DNA of 64,000 nt, taken from contig JAFLBI010000001.1 in assembly GCA_017303835.1 (NCBI GenBank), positions 1,860,001 through 1,924,000 on the forward strand, in the 5' to 3' direction. Positions 55,801-64,000 of the stretch are shown here, one piece after another; within the stretch, counting starts at the first letter, position 1, and each line of letters begins with the position of its first letter. The position numbers and the translations under genes were made by a program. Source of the stretch: Chitinophagales bacterium (GTDB taxonomy: Bacteria; Bacteroidota; Bacteroidia; Chitinophagales; Chitinophagaceae). The notes beneath the pieces were generated by a model, which searched no databases, was not told the origin of the DNA, and saw only the letters and a program-made list of their open reading frames with translations.

Positions 55801-58800
55801 AGGGCTTTATCAATTGAGCTGGACTAGTACAAACGGCATTTGCATGTCAACAACAGATACCGTATCTATTCGTATCACTGCTGCTCCAACATCAGCAATT
55901 GCTGGCAATGACCAATTGTTATGCTTAACCAATACCGCCAAACTGAATGCACAAGCTCCTGTAACAGGTAATGGTGTATGGCGTATCATCAGTAGTCCCG
56001 GCAGTGCAAGTTTACAAGACAGCACAAATGCAGGAACGAATATCAATAATCTACAAGCAGGTGCATATACCTTAAGCTGGACAGTTAGCAATGGTGTCTG
56101 TACTAGTTCCAGCGATACAGCTGTAATTGTTATTAGACCTATCACAACAACAGCAAATGCAGGAGCTGATACCAGTATTTGTGGATGGATCAGCGGCACA
56201 ACAAAATCAATACCTCTAAACGCCAATAAACCAAGTCAAACTTTCGAACAAGGACAATGGCGCATCATTAGTCAGCCAGGAAATGCAATATTGCAGCAAG
56301 CCGATAGTAACAGTACTCTACTAACCATTCAGCAAGCTGGTAATTATTTACTGGAATGGCGTATCCAGAATGATGCAGGTTGTAATTCAACTGATACAGT
56401 ATCCATCAGCGTTACACCTGAATTGCATACCAATATTCAGTTATTGAAGGATACGACAATTTGCTATAGTGGAAATACATTACTGAGCACCACACTGAGT
56501 ACTGGTAATATTACCCACTGGCAGTACAGATTCCTTGGTACAATTGCTTGGACTGATACTGCATTTACCGGCAGTTCCCTTCAGCTTGCACAGTTACGAC
56601 AGTCTGTAGAATGGCGCGTGATTGCAAGCACACAAGTAAATAACTGCATTACTACTGACACGAGTAATATTATTCGTGTAACAGTACTAGATACAAGCAA
56701 TGCAGGCATTCTATCACATGCAGATACGGTATGCTATGCTAATAACAATGGCATACTACAGCTCAATAATTATACGGGCAATATTCTTTATTGGCAGTAT
56801 TCAGAAAATGGCGGACAGACTTGGCAACAGATCAGTCATACAGCAAGCAGCCTTAACTATACCAACCTTACTGCTACCAGATGGTATCGAGCAATTGTTC
56901 AAAACAGTATTTGTGATGCAGATACTTCCAACACCATTATATTAACAGTACTACCCGGCATCAGTAATAATATCATCAGCAGTAACCAGCAGATTTGTGC
57001 AGGCCAGTTGTATGATTCACTGCGAGGATCTGCCCTGCCAACATATGCAACAGCCTACTGGCAATACAATACTGGTAGCGGATGGCTCAATAGCAATCAG
57101 CTGAATACACTTAGCCTATTGCCCGACAGCAGTTTGTTCTATGCACAATTCAGAAGAATTGCAACAATCAATCATTGCTTAAGCGATACCAGCAATATCA
57201 TTACCCTGCAGAAAAGAAGTGCAGCCAAAGTGCGTACACAAATAAGCAATGCATTATTCTGCGCACCTGCTGACCTTGACGCGCAAGTACAAATTCTGCC
57301 CGATAGCAATATTCAAACCTATCAGTGGTGGGTAAACAATCAGCTTATCCATAGCGGTTCCAATACACCTAATATTCGCATCGATCAACCGGGCGATTCA
57401 CTCAAGCTCACCATCATTGGTATCCATCGCTTCGGATGCATAAATGATACCCTTACACAATGGTTCTATACTACACCCGCCATAAAAGCCGGCTTCAGCA
57501 TAAGCGATACCACCATCTGTGGACCTAACAGCATTCAGATAATCAACGAAACCACAGATAGTACACTACGTGTTGAATGGGATTTTGGCAATGGTAAAAA
57601 ATCAACCATTTTCAATCCGCCAGCACAAACCTATGCACCCGCGTGGAGCAGAATGGACACCACCTATCGAATTACCCTAACAGTGTTTGGCACATGTGAT
57701 ACTGTTCAGCTCTCAAAACTGATTACAGTAAAAGCACTGCCTATTGCAAGTATGATTGCCACACCATCTTTTGGTTGCTCACCATTGGATGTACAGTTTA
57801 CCAATCAAACCAAGGGCCTTGCCCTGGGATACAAACTCATCTTTGATGATGGGAAGGATACCTCTATGAACAGCTTTACGCAGTTAGTTCATACGTATCA
57901 TACTGGTAGCGATAGAACTTATTTTGCAAAACTTATTGCATTCAATAGCTGCGGAACAGATACCAATAATATTGCCGTGCCTGTTCGAGTAACACCTAAT
58001 CCAACTGTACTGCGTGTTGCAGCCAGGGATACAGCTGCCTGTGGTGTACTCAATGCAGTTTTCATCAACAACACAGTACGTGGTGGTACTTTCACTTGGG
58101 AATTTGGTGATGGCACAACAATTACAACCAGAAAAAATAAAGATACCATTCGCCATAGCTATACCAGACCAGGCGTATATACCCTTAAAGTAACAGCGGA
58201 TAATGGCTGTTCTGATACCAGCTTGTATAAGAACGTTTATGTACATGCTTTGCCGGAAGTGGCTTTCATCAATACGCCAGCTGGCTGTATTGGTGATAGT
58301 ATTCGCTTTACCAATAACAGTAATCCTGCATTGCAATTCAGCTGGAATTTTGGTAACCAACAGTTATCCAATCAGTATCAAACAGCCACTACTTACCAGC
58401 AAGCAGGCAATTATCAGATTCAATTAATTGGTAAACAATATTTTGCTACGGGTATCAGTTGCGCTGATACTGCTTTTGGTGATGTATCTATTGTAGCTTC
58501 CTTACCAGGTAAATTACTGATCTCAGATACACTCGGTAATTGTACACCTTTCAATATCAGTCTGCACAATCTTTCTGGCGATACCAGCAACACAAGATGG
58601 CAGATTGCTGACAGTGTACGGACAGGCGCCAATATCGTTTATACCTTCTTCAAGAATGGGCAGTACAAAATCACTATGCAATCAACCACAGTAGGTGGTT
58701 GCACCTATACAGACAGTACACAAATCAACATTCTTGCGCCAACAGGATCGCTGCAGTATAGCAGTCCCGACAGGTGTAATACTGGTGATCCGGTGGTATT

Positions 58801-60493
58801 CAGAGCCAGCACTCAGCATACACGTCAGATTCGTTGGGATTTTGGCGATGGCACTATACTCACAACAACGGATAGTATTGTAACATATACCTATAACAGA
58901 CCCGGTGCATTTGTACCAAGAGCATTCTTGATTGGTGATAACAATTGCGCAGTCAGCATCAGCGGCAAAGACACTATTCGGATTGAAAAACTAGCACCTA
59001 AATTCACCTGGCATATTGAGAATAATTGTGGATTCCCTCAATATCACTTCGCAAACAGAAGCAGCAGCATATTTGGTATCCGCAATACCACATGGTTTAT
59101 CAATGACAGCTTGATTGGACAAACAGATACACCTTTCCATACTTTCCGCGATGCAGGTATCTATCAAATCAAGATGCGTATTCTGAGCAACACAGGCTGC
59201 CTTGATAGCATTGTTACCCCTTTACAAGTGAAAGTGAATGAAAAACCAGCTGCTCAAATCATTGCAAGCTCTAATGCTTGTGAAGCAGCTAAAGTAAGTA
59301 TCAATGCAAATGTTATTTCAAAAGATAGTGTTGTTCAGTATAGCTGGAATCTTGGCAATGGCAATATTGTACGCACGCCATCACCCACAACTTCTACAGC
59401 ATATCAAAGACCGGGTGTATATAAGCTGCAGCTGATAGTAGAGACTGACAAAAACTGTACAGATACTGCTTTTATGCAAATCACTGTACGGGCATTACCA
59501 ACGGTGAGCGTGAACGCACCAGTTAGTATTTGTCTTGGACAAAGCACCGTGTTGAGTGCAAGTAGTAGTGCCAATATCAGCTGGCGAACTCAAAGCAATA
59601 CCGTACTATGCACAAATTGTAATACCATACAAGTACAGCCCAATGTAAATTCTAGATACACTGTGGTTGCAACAGACAGTTTAGGCTGTTCAACAGCAAC
59701 TACAACTTCAGTAAATGTGATACAACCATTGCGCATGCAAGTTTCTGGAAACGATTCTATCTGTATCGGAGAATCCAGACAGCTGTTTGCTTCTGGCGCT
59801 GCTGCATATCAATGGTTCCCTTCAACAGGCTTGAATAGTACCGTAGTGGCAGCACCAATTGCGAAGCCGCAAGTCACCACCACCTATCAGGTTATTGGTA
59901 AAGATGCACAAAACTGCTTTACAGATACCAGCAGCATTACCATCAGTGTAGGCAGACCGTTCCCGGTGAATGCAGGTAAAGACACCATAGTGCAGGTTGG
60001 CAGCCAGATTACACTGCAACCAAACGTAGGCAATCAGCTCATCAGAGAGTGGAAATGGATCAACCTGAACAATGCATCCTGCACCAACTGCCCTAATCCA
60101 ACAGTTGTTGTAAATGCCGATCAATGTGCATTGCTACGGGTGCGTAACAATTTCAACTGCTACAGTCAAGACACCATCTGCATCAAAGCCATTTGCGCAA
60201 ATACACAAGTATATGTAGCCAATACATTCACGCCGGATGGCGATGGTGTGAATGATAAACTCTTTGTACAGGGAACTGGTATCCGGACTGTACGCTATTT
60301 CCGTATCTATAATCGTTGGGGCGAACTGGTATTTGAGAAAAATAATTTCAATGCCAATGATCCTTCTACCGGATGGGATGGAAAAGTAAAAGGCAAGGAT
60401 GTGAATCCTGAAGTGTTTGTCTGGTTATGCGAAGTAGTCTGCGATAAAGGCACAGGCACATTATTCAAAGGAAATGTAGCTGTTTTAAGATAA
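52817..60493 (+). CDS. Giant secreted adhesin-like protein with gliding-motility-type C-terminal domain (T9SS cargo)
   Basis: A 2558-residue exported protein. Signal peptide MKITIPPSRQWLIFLCTCLCYVQSIVAQ; a jelly-roll-like N-terminal domain (about 30-232, with FKQDVTGLCTGTIYNFTAWIANV and NDLALDDILFTAC); Ig-like domains; six tandem repeats of about 86 residues (683-1206); more Ig-like modules; PKD domains with WDFGNG/FGDG cores near residues 1585, 1760, 1840, 2005 and 2175; and a C-terminal domain (about 2468-2558: NTFTPDGDGVNDKLFV, FRIYNRWGELVFE, GWDGKVKGKDV) of the gliding-motility/CHU_C type, a T9SS type-B signal. Many paired Cys suggest disulfides. The stop overlaps the PorP/SprF start. Likely surface-bound SprB-like adhesin; the ligand is unknown. 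Confidence 0.92.
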   Translation: MKITIPPSRQWLIFLCTCLCYVQSIVAQPGICSNTAVQPVFSQTFGQSPNSTTSTTAPAGSTNYNFGNVGTDGNYIVTPRVENANKGDWAKGGDHTGNTNGNMFLVNAGGNNSLFFKQDVTGLCTGTIYNFTAWIANVNSPNTQGVCGSNLVYARVIFRIKDLSGNILASYTTNTLPLSPVNGPLNWIQYGFQFTLPVGISGLTLEMVDFYGGGAQCGNDLALDDILFTACTPALNVSINSTGNICAGATATITSNIQNSPYANPAYQWQRSTNNGSTWVNVGGAGTNNNNLVINNTANGDSGLYRVVVGPDVNSLATATCIATSNSVRLRVISSPQLSITGANNICDSTTLQLSPQVSGGNAPYSYAWTGPSGFNSTNDTARITPARPAQAGSYQLIVNDVNGCTDTASTIVSILANPVIDSITGDSAGCINNTLHLSNTVTGGIWSSNNTLFPVNQAGRVTIRGAGSAIISYTTSNANCSLSAQKTVYSNTVQLPPDFVECNNSAVVVNTNTDYTPVYSNNLPSDKYSWQISGGPYTYIGGTDSTERYPKFKLEGGNIYRIILGYTSNYTYCTDTMFVYRDVPVTTVINSGNDTTICIATNAIDLNAVASGPVTGYTWTSSGSGSFSNNNTAQTTYTFSNADKTNGSVQFYLQANLRVNGICANDNRDTIQVFINQPPSSANAGADRTICLQDSIQLNGNIPAYGNGVWTMLSGPNTPTIQQTNQANTSVSNLTAGTYAFAWTISNICGITADTVYITLINPPNQAKAGNDTSLCAANSFVLNANQPSSGHTGTWSLLSGPNSPQILDPNNYQTSISNLTTGQYQFVWTISNGVCTDTKDTITVNIVAAPTTPYAGNDTTVCVQNTLQLNANPAVGGIGYWQWINGPTRPVFNDSLLHNAMVSNLTSGQYQFSWTVTNGICPILSDTVSITFISPASQANAGNDTILCLTPSFQLNASAVSNGTGFWHLISGPSVLTFSDTSNPNAIISNLVAGLYQLSWTSTNGICMSTTDTVSIRITAAPTSAIAGNDQLLCLTNTAKLNAQAPVTGNGVWRIISSPGSASLQDSTNAGTNINNLQAGAYTLSWTVSNGVCTSSSDTAVIVIRPITTTANAGADTSICGWISGTTKSIPLNANKPSQTFEQGQWRIISQPGNAILQQADSNSTLLTIQQAGNYLLEWRIQNDAGCNSTDTVSISVTPELHTNIQLLKDTTICYSGNTLLSTTLSTGNITHWQYRFLGTIAWTDTAFTGSSLQLAQLRQSVEWRVIASTQVNNCITTDTSNIIRVTVLDTSNAGILSHADTVCYANNNGILQLNNYTGNILYWQYSENGGQTWQQISHTASSLNYTNLTATRWYRAIVQNSICDADTSNTIILTVLPGISNNIISSNQQICAGQLYDSLRGSALPTYATAYWQYNTGSGWLNSNQLNTLSLLPDSSLFYAQFRRIATINHCLSDTSNIITLQKRSAAKVRTQISNALFCAPADLDAQVQILPDSNIQTYQWWVNNQLIHSGSNTPNIRIDQPGDSLKLTIIGIHRFGCINDTLTQWFYTTPAIKAGFSISDTTICGPNSIQIINETTDSTLRVEWDFGNGKKSTIFNPPAQTYAPAWSRMDTTYRITLTVFGTCDTVQLSKLITVKALPIASMIATPSFGCSPLDVQFTNQTKGLALGYKLIFDDGKDTSMNSFTQLVHTYHTGSDRTYFAKLIAFNSCGTDTNNIAVPVRVTPNPTVLRVAARDTAACGVLNAVFINNTVRGGTFTWEFGDGTTITTRKNKDTIRHSYTRPGVYTLKVTADNGCSDTSLYKNVYVHALPEVAFINTPAGCIGDSIRFTNNSNPALQFSWNFGNQQLSNQYQTATTYQQAGNYQIQLIGKQYFATGISCADTAFGDVSIVASLPGKLLISDTLGNCTPFNISLHNLSGDTSNTRWQIADSVRTGANIVYTFFKNGQYKITMQSTTVGGCTYTDSTQINILAPTGSLQYSSPDRCNTGDPVVFRASTQHTRQIRWDFGDGTILTTTDSIVTYTYNRPGAFVPRAFLIGDNNCAVSISGKDTIRIEKLAPKFTWHIENNCGFPQYHFANRSSSIFGIRNTTWFINDSLIGQTDTPFHTFRDAGIYQIKMRILSNTGCLDSIVTPLQVKVNEKPAAQIIASSNACEAAKVSINANVISKDSVVQYSWNLGNGNIVRTPSPTTSTAYQRPGVYKLQLIVETDKNCTDTAFMQITVRALPTVSVNAPVSICLGQSTVLSASSSANISWRTQSNTVLCTNCNTIQVQPNVNSRYTVVATDSLGCSTATTTSVNVIQPLRMQVSGNDSICIGESRQLFASGAAAYQWFPSTGLNSTVVAAPIAKPQVTTTYQVIGKDAQNCFTDTSSITISVGRPFPVNAGKDTIVQVGSQITLQPNVGNQLIREWKWINLNNASCTNCPNPTVVVNADQCALLRVRNNFNCYSQDTICIKAICANTQVYVANTFTPDGDGVNDKLFVQGTGIRTVRYFRIYNRWGELVFEKNNFNANDPSTGWDGKVKGKDVNPEVFVWLCEVVCDKGTGTLFKGNVAVLR
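54863..56419 (+). repeat. Six tandem repeats of about 86 codons inside the T9SS cargo gene
   Basis: Each unit begins with (A/P)-x-A-G-(N/A)-D-x-x-(I/L/V)-C at residues 683, 768, 855, 941, 1027 and 1113, so spacing is 85, 87, 86, 86 and 86. Each has a W-x-x-x-S/N-G-P and a later NL-x-x-G-x-Y-x-x-x-W-T-x-x-N-G-x-C strand. The DNA copies are diverged, so this is old protein-level duplication. Confidence 0.85.
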
Positions 60494-61521
60494 TGCGTAA
60501 GCAACTGACGATATTAACGCTCTTCCTGATAAGCTGTATCATAAGTACAGCACAGGATCTTAACTTCTCTCAGTTCTACGAACAACCACTATTACGTAAC
60601 CCTGCCCTCAGTGGTTTATTCAAAGGTGATTTGCGTGTATCGGGTGCATTCCGCGATCAGTGGGGCAGCATCACAGTGCCGTTCAGAACTACATCTATGA
60701 GCATGGAATACAAGATGCAGGCGAATAGTGCTGAGGATGTAATCACCATTGGCACACAGCTGGCAGTAGATGCAGCAGGTGATATCCGGTTAAAACGTAC
60801 ATCTTTCCTACCCTCCTTGAATTTCCATAAATCCTTAAGTGGTGAAAGGAATGAATATTTATCACTTGCTTTCATGGGCGGCTTGGTGAGCAGCCAGTTC
60901 GATGCATCTAAAATGAAGTTGGGCGATCAGTTCCGTAATGGCAGCTATGATCCATCTAACCCAACAGCACAACAAGTTGTGGCAAGTGGTTATCAGTACT
61001 GGGATGCAGCTGCAGGTCTTTGTTACAGCAACAGCTTAAATAATGGTGGTAATTTTTATGTTGCTGCAGGTATCCATCATTTCACCAGACCCAAGATCAG
61101 TAGTACTACTACCAATAATGAAGTCAGTTTCCTCTATCCAAGACTTACAGCCAATATCGGTATCAATACCCCAATCAGTGATCAGGCAAGAATCACCTTG
61201 TTTGCTGACTACTACAAACAAGGGGCAAATCAACAAATACTGGGGGGCGCCATGTTTGGATTAGATCTTAGTCGCGAAGGCGATGAACCCTATGCCATCT
61301 ATGCCGGCAGTTTTCTGCGCGTTGGCGATGCGTTGATTCCGATGCTGAAAATGGATATGCAAGCTGTCAGTATCGGCCTGAGTTATGATGTCAATATCTC
61401 CCGACTCAAAGTAGCTTCTAACTGGAGAGGTGGTTTTGAATTAAGCATGGTCTACAAGGGATTTCTGAAGATTCGAAATTCCACCATTGATATGACACGT
61501 TGTGTCAGCTTCGGTAAATAA
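60493..61521 (+). CDS. PorP/SprF family type IX secretion membrane protein
   Basis: A 342-residue outer-membrane protein of the PorP/SprF family: signal MRKQLTILTLFLISCIISTAQ, then the family opening DLNFSQFYEQPLLRNPALSGLFKGDLRVSGAFRDQWGSI and a beta-barrel body ending SIGLSYDVNISRLKVASNWRGGFELSMVY. SprF-like proteins assist secretion or surface attachment of a partner that carries a type-B C-terminal domain, normally encoded next door as here. The ATG overlaps the stop of the giant gene by one base (TAATG), which suggests translational coupling and a matched pair. Confidence 0.95.
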   Translation: MRKQLTILTLFLISCIISTAQDLNFSQFYEQPLLRNPALSGLFKGDLRVSGAFRDQWGSITVPFRTTSMSMEYKMQANSAEDVITIGTQLAVDAAGDIRLKRTSFLPSLNFHKSLSGERNEYLSLAFMGGLVSSQFDASKMKLGDQFRNGSYDPSNPTAQQVVASGYQYWDAAAGLCYSNSLNNGGNFYVAAGIHHFTRPKISSTTTNNEVSFLYPRLTANIGINTPISDQARITLFADYYKQGANQQILGGAMFGLDLSREGDEPYAIYAGSFLRVGDALIPMLKMDMQAVSIGLSYDVNISRLKVASNWRGGFELSMVYKGFLKIRNSTIDMTRCVSFGK

Positions 61522-61542
61522 GCTTTTATCTTAACTTGTGGT

Positions 61543-62592
61543 ATGAGTCAGATTAATCAGACAAGCATTCGCCAGCTGAGCTTCTATGTGTTGCTGGTAG
61601 CGATGGGTATTTTCTTGTTCAACCAATTCAGCAGTTTTATCCCGGCGCTGTTAGGGGCAATTACCTTATATGTAATGATGCGAGGCAGTATGCATCAACT
61701 CATTACTAAAAAGAAAATGCGCAGAACCTGGGCTGCTTCATTGCTGATGCTGGCATCCTTTCTGATTTTCCTGGTACCGGCGGTGTTTACCATAAATATG
61801 ATTACGAGCAAGATTGGGTATGCAATTGAACACTCAACAGACACCATCAATACGATAACAGCTTATATAGATACGTTTGAGAAAAAATATGGTATTGAGC
61901 TCATGAGTGATGAAAACATTCGTACCCTGAGTAATCTGATCGCCGATAAGCTACCCAATATTCTTGGCGCCACATTCAATTCACTCACCACTGTTTTCAT
62001 GATGTATTTTATTCTCTTCTTCATGTTAACAAGTACCAGAGATTTAGAATACTGGCTATACAGAAACATTCCTTTAAAAGATGAGAATCTGCTCCTAATT
62101 GGCAGCGAGTTGAGAAAACTCGTCGTGTCAAACGCTTTGGGCATTCCTTTGACAGCCATATTGCAAGGCATTGTAGCATTTTTTGGCTATTGGCTTCTTG
62201 GAACTGACGACTTGGGCTTCTGGTTTGTATTTACCTGCATTGCAGCCATGATTCCATTTGTAGGTGCCGCATTAGCTTATGTACCGGTAGCAATTTTATT
62301 TTTTGCATCAGGTAATAACACAAATGGCATCATTATGCTGATCTATGGATTTGGCATCGTTGGTGCCGTAGACAATATCTTTCGTTTTGCACTGCAGAAG
62401 AGAATGGGTGATGTGCATCCACTCATTACTGTCTTTGGGGTAATTGCCGGTTTAAACCTGTTTGGGTTTATTGGATTAATCTTCGGACCAATACTGATTG
62501 CGATGTTTATACTCTTGATCCGGATTTATATCAATGAATTCAGCGAGCCGAAAACTATTGAACCATCAGAGAATGAACCAGTAAGCGAGTAA
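61543..62592 (+). CDS. AI-2E family transporter/permease
   Basis: A 349-residue polytopic membrane protein with about seven or eight spans. The family's C-terminal block is clear: IPLTAILQGIVAFFGYWLLGTDDLGFWFVFTCIAAMIPFVGAALAYVPVAI and later HPLITVFGVIAGLNLFGFIGLIFGPILIAMF. The family includes TqsA and sodium/proton exchangers, so transport of autoinducer-2 should not be assumed. It starts 21 bp after the PorP/SprF gene. Its 3' end overlaps the convergent PAP2-like gene by 27 bp. Confidence 0.93.
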   Translation: MSQINQTSIRQLSFYVLLVAMGIFLFNQFSSFIPALLGAITLYVMMRGSMHQLITKKKMRRTWAASLLMLASFLIFLVPAVFTINMITSKIGYAIEHSTDTINTITAYIDTFEKKYGIELMSDENIRTLSNLIADKLPNILGATFNSLTTVFMMYFILFFMLTSTRDLEYWLYRNIPLKDENLLLIGSELRKLVVSNALGIPLTAILQGIVAFFGYWLLGTDDLGFWFVFTCIAAMIPFVGAALAYVPVAILFFASGNNTNGIIMLIYGFGIVGAVDNIFRFALQKRMGDVHPLITVFGVIAGLNLFGFIGLIFGPILIAMFILLIRIYINEFSEPKTIEPSENEPVSE

Positions 62593-63213
62593 TTGGCAAA
62601 CAAGGCCTGTTATCAATCCTGCATAAACTTCAACTGGCTTGTGATCGTCTAAAGCAAGCCGACAACTGGATACTAAACCAGCGAGCAATGTAGTTACACT
62701 AATCGCCAGTCCAAGATTGATTTGGTAATGGAATGCGAATAAGATCATGGCTGCAACTGCACCACCTGCACCAATACCATGCAGGCTAATCTTCATATAA
62801 TTATTCAGGAATACCCCAACAGCGGTAGAGATGAAAATGCCGAAATAGAAAAACTTAAGCACAATAGGCTGATCAGTAAAGTTTCTGCTGAGGTAATACA
62901 TCCACCAGTAGAAAAACATACTAACAAAAAAAGGGATGATACGATCTTTCTGTGTACGAAGCAGCATGCTTTCAATCAACTTCAATCTCGACATCAGAAA
63001 AACAGCAAAGGCGGGAAAGAAAGCCGTCATCCAGAAAACTGCAAACAAGCGTAGCTTCAACTGCCAAACTGTAATGCCAGCAAATTCATAAGGAAATTGC
63101 CAGGTAAGAAACCAAAAAATATAAGTAGGAATAAATAATGGATGCAATACATAGGAAACCAATGTAGCAAGGCTACGTATGATTCTTTCAGGTATAGAAT
63201 AAGTTGTTTCCAT
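62566..63213 (-). CDS. PAP2-like integral membrane protein
   Basis: A 215-residue protein with five or six spans. Three segments recall PAP2 phosphatase motifs: RTQKDRIIPF (motif 1-like), KISLHGIGAGG (motif 2-like, with the His of PSGH) and SSCRLALDDHKPVEVYAG (motif 3-like, with Arg and His). The motif-2 serine and proline are shifted, so activity is uncertain. A lipid phosphatase or phosphotransferase is plausible. The ATG overlaps the rpoN stop by one base (TAATG), indicating coupling; the 3' end overlaps the AI-2E gene antisense. Confidence 0.68.
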   Translation of the reverse strand: METTYSIPERIIRSLATLVSYVLHPLFIPTYIFWFLTWQFPYEFAGITVWQLKLRLFAVFWMTAFFPAFAVFLMSRLKLIESMLLRTQKDRIIPFFVSMFFYWWMYYLSRNFTDQPIVLKFFYFGIFISTAVGVFLNNYMKISLHGIGAGGAVAAMILFAFHYQINLGLAISVTTLLAGLVSSCRLALDDHKPVEVYAGLITGLVCQLLAYWFIL

Positions 63214-64000
63214 TATAACTCTTTACGTAAACGCGCTACCGGTATATCTAATTGCTCACGATATTTAGCCACCGTTCTTCTTGCGATCTTATACCCTTTC
63301 TCCTGTAACAAATCCGTCAGCTCCTCATCACTCAAGGGCTTTCGTTTGTCTTCTCCGCCAATCAGGTCAGACAGAATTTTCTTTACCTCACGTGTGCTCA
63401 CTTCTTCGCCACTTTCGGTAGCCAGACTTTCACTGAAGAAAAACTTCAATCGAAAAGTACCAAACTCTGTTTGTACAAATTTGCTATTGGCAACACGACT
63501 TACAGTAGAAATATCCAAACCTGTTTTCTCCGAAATATCTTTCAGAATCATGGGCTTGAGCGTTGTCTCATCACCTGTCAAGAAAAACTCATGCTGATAT
63601 TGCATGATAGAACCCATTGTACCCAATAAGGTTTCCTGACGCTGACGAATCATATCAATAAACCACTTGGCGGAATCAATCTTCTGCTTAATGAAGAGTA
63701 CCGCTTCTTTCTGCCGCTTGTCTTTCTTCGCACTCTTCTCATAATCCTTCATCATATCACGATAATCACTGCTGATACGCAGATCTGGCGCATTGCGGCC
63801 ATTGAGTGTTAACTCCAGTTTACCGTTATTATTAATGATGAAGAAATCAGGTACTACATAGGTTTCTGCATTGCTGGATTCGCCAACATGTCCACCCGGT
63901 TTGGGGTTCAGACGGACAATCTGATTAATCACTTCCTTAAGGGCTTCATCAGACAGGTTTAGACCACGCTGTATCTTTTCGTAATGCTTTCGGGTAAACT
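63213..64000 (-). CDS. rpoN: RNA polymerase sigma-54 factor (partial, N-terminus beyond window)
   Basis: The last 261 or so residues of RpoN. The core-binding part enters the window as EKIQRGLNLSDEALKEVINQIVRLNPKPGG. The DNA-binding part shows LKPMILKDISEKTGLDISTVSRV (helix-turn-helix) and the diagnostic RpoN box ARRTVAKYRE, whose ten codons span about 63255-63284 and end 13 codons before the stop. The GTG at 63932 is an internal codon, not the start, because the frame stays open and conserved to the edge. Sigma-54 promoters need activator ATPases; none is encoded here. Confidence 0.95.
   Translation of the reverse strand, partial: FTRKHYEKIQRGLNLSDEALKEVINQIVRLNPKPGGHVGESSNAETYVVPDFFIINNNGKLELTLNGRNAPDLRISSDYRDMMKDYEKSAKKDKRQKEAVLFIKQKIDSAKWFIDMIRQRQETLLGTMGSIMQYQHEFFLTGDETTLKPMILKDISEKTGLDISTVSRVANSKFVQTEFGTFRLKFFFSESLATESGEEVSTREVKKILSDLIGGEDKRKPLSDEELTDLLQEKGYKIARRTVAKYREQLDIPVARLRKEL

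Noticed and set aside
54863-56419. Regularly spaced repeats that could suggest a CRISPR array
   Set aside because: The period is about 258 bp, copies are diverged at DNA level, and they stay in frame within one large coding region; they are protein repeats.
57884-58360. 158-codon minus-strand frame opposite the giant T9SS gene
   Set aside because: It is a shadow of the Ser/Thr/Asn-rich coding strand and has no signal or motif.
61543-62592. Quorum-sensing exporter of autoinducer-2
   Set aside because: The AI-2E family name is historical; many members carry other functions, and no luxS or Lsr genes are in the window.
63213-63932. Short RpoN starting at GTG 63932
   Set aside because: The frame continues with conserved RpoN sequence to the window edge, so this GTG is an internal valine codon.

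Overview
The window reads as chromosome of a Bacteroidota member, most likely family Chitinophagaceae. Signs of this are four SusC/SusD pairs, a type IX secretion (T9SS) cargo protein next to a PorP/SprF partner, promoters of the TAnnTTTG type, A-rich leaders with little Shine-Dalgarno signal, S46 peptidase and GatB/AlaRS of the phylum's usual build, and moderate GC by eye. The genus cannot be fixed from sequence alone. I saw no rRNA, tRNA, CRISPR array, insertion sequence, phage or plasmid gene. Coding density is high; the only gene-free stretch above 300 bp is 39887-40230.

Layout. 1-4511 (minus): an AlkB-type alkane hydroxylase cut by the window edge, an OPT oligopeptide transporter and a POT peptide transporter. 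4619-12842 (plus): purD, then the rod-shape/elongasome cluster mreB-mreC-mreD-pbp2-rodA and a metallo-beta-lactamase-fold hydrolase. 12899-16074 (minus): an ECF sigma factor operon (sigma, single-span anti-sigma-like protein with GYF repeats, periplasmic Spy/CpxP-like protein), a YbjQ-family protein and a GH18 lipoprotein. 16192-21753: S46 dipeptidyl-peptidase, a receiver-only response regulator, a HhH-GPD DNA glycosylase head to head with mnmD, an NTF2-like secreted protein and a prohibitin-like SPFH protein. 21803-23542 (minus): VanZ-like protein, a small membrane protein and a M23 peptidase. 23664-30092 (plus): alaS, a two-PDZ periplasmic protein, gatB and a TlpA-like lipoprotein.

30163-50278 (minus) is a 20-kb array of four tandem SusC/SusD pairs, lettered A to D in transcription order, with two small accessory lipoproteins. 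It has no glycoside hydrolase, sulfatase, peptidase or local regulator. Pairs B and C are closely related to each other, and A and D resemble each other, so the array looks built by duplication. A MMPL/RND-type exporter (50361-52682) lies just upstream of pair A on the same strand.

52817-62592 (plus) holds a 2558-residue secreted repeat protein with a gliding-motility-type C-terminal domain, its PorP/SprF partner (stop and start overlap as TAATG) and an AI-2E family permease. 62566-64000 (minus) ends the window with a PAP2-like membrane protein and the C-terminal part of RpoN (sigma-54).

Functionally, the window combines cell-wall elongation, peptide capture (OPT, POT, S46 peptidase and possibly the SusCD array) and surface display by T9SS. 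Points that deserve a second look are the CAZyme-less SusCD array with shared promoter and leader elements, the hairpin between mreB and mreC, the 10-bp inverted repeat overlapping the mreB promoter, a set of TTTG boxes 3-5 nt before start codons, and an insertion in AlaRS.
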